5,781 bases of DNA from Candidatus Aenigmatarchaeota archaeon (GTDB lineage Archaea > Aenigmatarchaeota > Aenigmatarchaeia > PWEA01): the NCBI GenBank assembly GCA_003550625.1, contig PUKU01000092.1, forward strand, positions 1-5,781, given 5' to 3'. Below, in pieces: positions 4,333 through 5,781 of the stretch (its first letter is position 1; every line of letters begins with the position of its first letter). The position numbers and the translations under genes were made by a program. The notes under the pieces were generated by a model that saw nothing but the letters and a program-made list of their open reading frames with translations, was not told the DNA's origin and did no database searches.

Positions 4333-5781
4333 CTACGAGAAAAACTCATCGAGTTGTATCCACGGGGCCTTCGTTCTCTTTATATCTACTTCAGGTGGAA
4401 ATATCTTTCTGTAGTTGTTCCACATGTACCTCTTGTCCATGAACACCATGGCTCCCCTGTCCTTCTTGGTCCTTATACACCTTCCGGCGGCCTGGAGAGC
4501 CTTTTTCATGGCAGGGTAGATATATGCATAGTCCCAGCCCTTGTCAAACCTGTGGTCGTAGAAGTCTATAAGGGACCGTGTTCCAAGGTCCGGTTCCCCA
4601 AGAGGCAGCCCTACTATAAAAACAGCGTCCATACATCTTCCTGGAAAGTCTATGCCCTCGGAAAACGATGCACCGGATATACCCAGAAGAACTGAGCCAT
4701 CCTGTTTGCGGAAAATATCAAGAAGGTCAGACTTCTCCTCTTTGGTCATGTTTCTCTTCTCAAGTAGAATCCTTTTGTCGGTTCTTATCCTGTCCTTTAC
4801 CTTATCCCTGAGGCTGTAGGACGGGAAAAAGGCAGATGCGTTTCCTGGTACGCTTTCCAGACTCTTTGAAAGGAACCACCCTATCTTTTCGAACTGTTCT
4901 TCGTCCCTCTCCTTGTACTTGGTTGTAACTGAATCAACGGCAAGGTAGGTTCTATTTTTTGTGGGGAACGGAGACTTGTATGATCTCTTCTTCGTTGAAC
5001 CCTCGTTAAGTCCAAGTAGATCAATGTACATCTGCATGGGTGTAAGGGTGGCCGACATAAGTACAGATCCATGTACCTCATCAAAGACCTCCTTGGTAGA
5101 AAGCTGGGGGTCCAGACATTCATAATGGCAGGTATAGTAAACGTTGTTGTTCCTCGACCTGTTTTTTCTTATAAATCGCACAAACCCTGTGTCCTTGCCT
5201 TTCCATGCCTCCAGGAACTCCTTAAGCGATGAACAGTAGCTCCTGTCCTCTTCTTCGTACACATCTCTTGCAACCCTATCCATTCTATCCACAAGGGTCC
5301 CATAGTCATCCACATCGTTTATACGGTCGATGAGATCCTCCTTGGTTATCTTTTCTTCCTTTCCATCTATACCCTTTCCCATTTCGATAAGCATATCCTC
5401 TATGTCCTCAAGGATCCTCCTCTCCTCCAGATACCCGAACTCGCCTGACTCCTTTTGTGCCATTGAAAGTTGGTATGTGCTAAGTCTACGGGACATAAGC
5501 CCCCTGGTCCTGGAGGGTAGGTTGTGTGCCTCGTCTACGATAAGTATACTGTCTTCGAGTGATTTATCGGCCTTTGTTAGAAAGGCTTCACGGACTCCAG
5601 GGTGGAATATATGGAAGTAGTCACCTATTATCATATCGGACTGTTTTGCATGGTTAACAAGTATCTCGTAGGTGCAGAACTTCTTTGTCATTTCTTTGAC
5701 CTCCTCGGCATGGAGAGCCTGGCCCTTCATCTCCTTGAGTTTCTTGGCTGCACTTTCCGAAAGTGATGAGATGTCCTTGAA
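4333..5781 (-). CDS. XPD/Rad3-family DNA helicase (5' end off window)
   Basis: XPD-family enzymes are ATP-driven 5'-to-3' DNA helicases with an iron-sulfur cluster, acting in repair and related DNA transactions. The frame is open from the right edge, giving 482 visible codons; the first internal ATG (5730) is not the true start, because the upstream frame is already family-like. Numbering from the edge: C36 in the CTYE context matches the last of four cluster cysteines, DEAH at 83-86 is motif II, SATLTP at 243-248 is motif III, SEGIDF at 374-379 is motif V and QAAGRCIR at 430-437 is motif VI with its arginines. The insertion between motifs II and III holds the Arch-like region. Walker A and the other three cysteines must lie beyond the window, perhaps 130-160 residues away judging by family length. 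DinG or another Rad3-like helicase is the alternative; the C36 context and an archaeal host favour XPD. The gene ends tail-to-tail with the FtsZ-C-like gene. Confidence 0.92.
   Translation of the reverse strand, partial: FKDISSLSESAAKKLKEMKGQALHAEEVKEMTKKFCTYEILVNHAKQSDMIIGDYFHIFHPGVREAFLTKADKSLEDSILIVDEAHNLPSRTRGLMSRRLSTYQLSMAQKESGEFGYLEERRILEDIEDMLIEMGKGIDGKEEKITKEDLIDRINDVDDYGTLVDRMDRVARDVYEEEDRSYCSSLKEFLEAWKGKDTGFVRFIRKNRSRNNNVYYTCHYECLDPQLSTKEVFDEVHGSVLMSATLTPMQMYIDLLGLNEGSTKKRSYKSPFPTKNRTYLAVDSVTTKYKERDEEQFEKIGWFLSKSLESVPGNASAFFPSYSLRDKVKDRIRTDKRILLEKRNMTKEEKSDLLDIFRKQDGSVLLGISGASFSEGIDFPGRCMDAVFIVGLPLGEPDLGTRSLIDFYDHRFDKGWDYAYIYPAMKKALQAAGRCIRTKKDRGAMVFMDKRYMWNNYRKIFPPEVDIKRTKAPWIQLDEFFS

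Noticed and set aside
4315..4333. GTAAG/CTTAC stem as a bidirectional terminator
   Set aside because: The stem is only 5 bp, half of one arm enters a stop codon, and no T-run follows on either strand.
4354..4695. A 113-codon plus-strand frame inside the helicase gene
   Set aside because: It is antisense to conserved helicase motifs V and VI, and has no family-like motif or promoter.
4881..5123. An 80-codon minus-strand frame overlapping the helicase in another frame
   Set aside because: The helicase frame is continuous and family-like throughout this stretch, while the alternative is rich in Arg, Pro and Leu with no motif.
1..5781. CRISPR array, insertion sequence, tRNA or rRNA
   Set aside because: No regularly spaced repeats, terminal inverted repeats, transposase motifs or RNA-gene consensus sequences were seen on either strand; the gaps between genes are all under 150 bp.

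Overview
The window looks archaeal. Five of its six genes can be assigned to families: an ATP-dependent DNA ligase of the archaeal LigI type, isopentenyl phosphate kinase, a JAMM/MPN metalloprotease-like protein, deoxyhypusine synthase and an XPD/Rad3-type helicase. TATA boxes sit at archaeal distances from the starts, and three genes seem to be leaderless or nearly so. I cannot place the lineage more precisely. An FtsZ-like domain would favour a euryarchaeal or DPANN-type lineage over Thermoproteota, but that is inference.

Layout, left to right: ligase (minus, its 3' end lies off the left edge), a 109-bp promoter gap holding a short tandem repeat, IPK (minus), a 63-bp promoter gap, the JAMM protein (minus), a 24-bp gap, deoxyhypusine synthase (minus), a 147-bp divergent promoter region, a 121-residue plus-strand gene, a 21-bp tail-to-tail gap, and an XPD-type helicase (minus, its 5' end lies off the right edge). 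Coding density is high. No mobile element, tRNA, rRNA or CRISPR array is visible.

The minus-strand genes run in the order dys, JAMM protein, IPK, ligase. Each has a plausible TATA box of its own, so they are better read as adjacent individual transcription units, possibly with read-through, than as one operon. Their roles are housekeeping and mostly unrelated: aIF5A modification, probable ubiquitin-like-protein deconjugation, archaeal isoprenoid synthesis, DNA joining and DNA unwinding.

The most unusual item is the small plus-strand gene at 3946-4311. Its last 60 or so residues resemble, in order and spacing, the C-terminal domain of FtsZ, yet it has no GTP-binding domain and no room for one upstream. 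It has its own ribosome binding site and promoter and shares a regulatory region with the deoxyhypusine synthase gene. A 17-bp GC-rich element next to its TATA box recurs next to the IPK TATA box.
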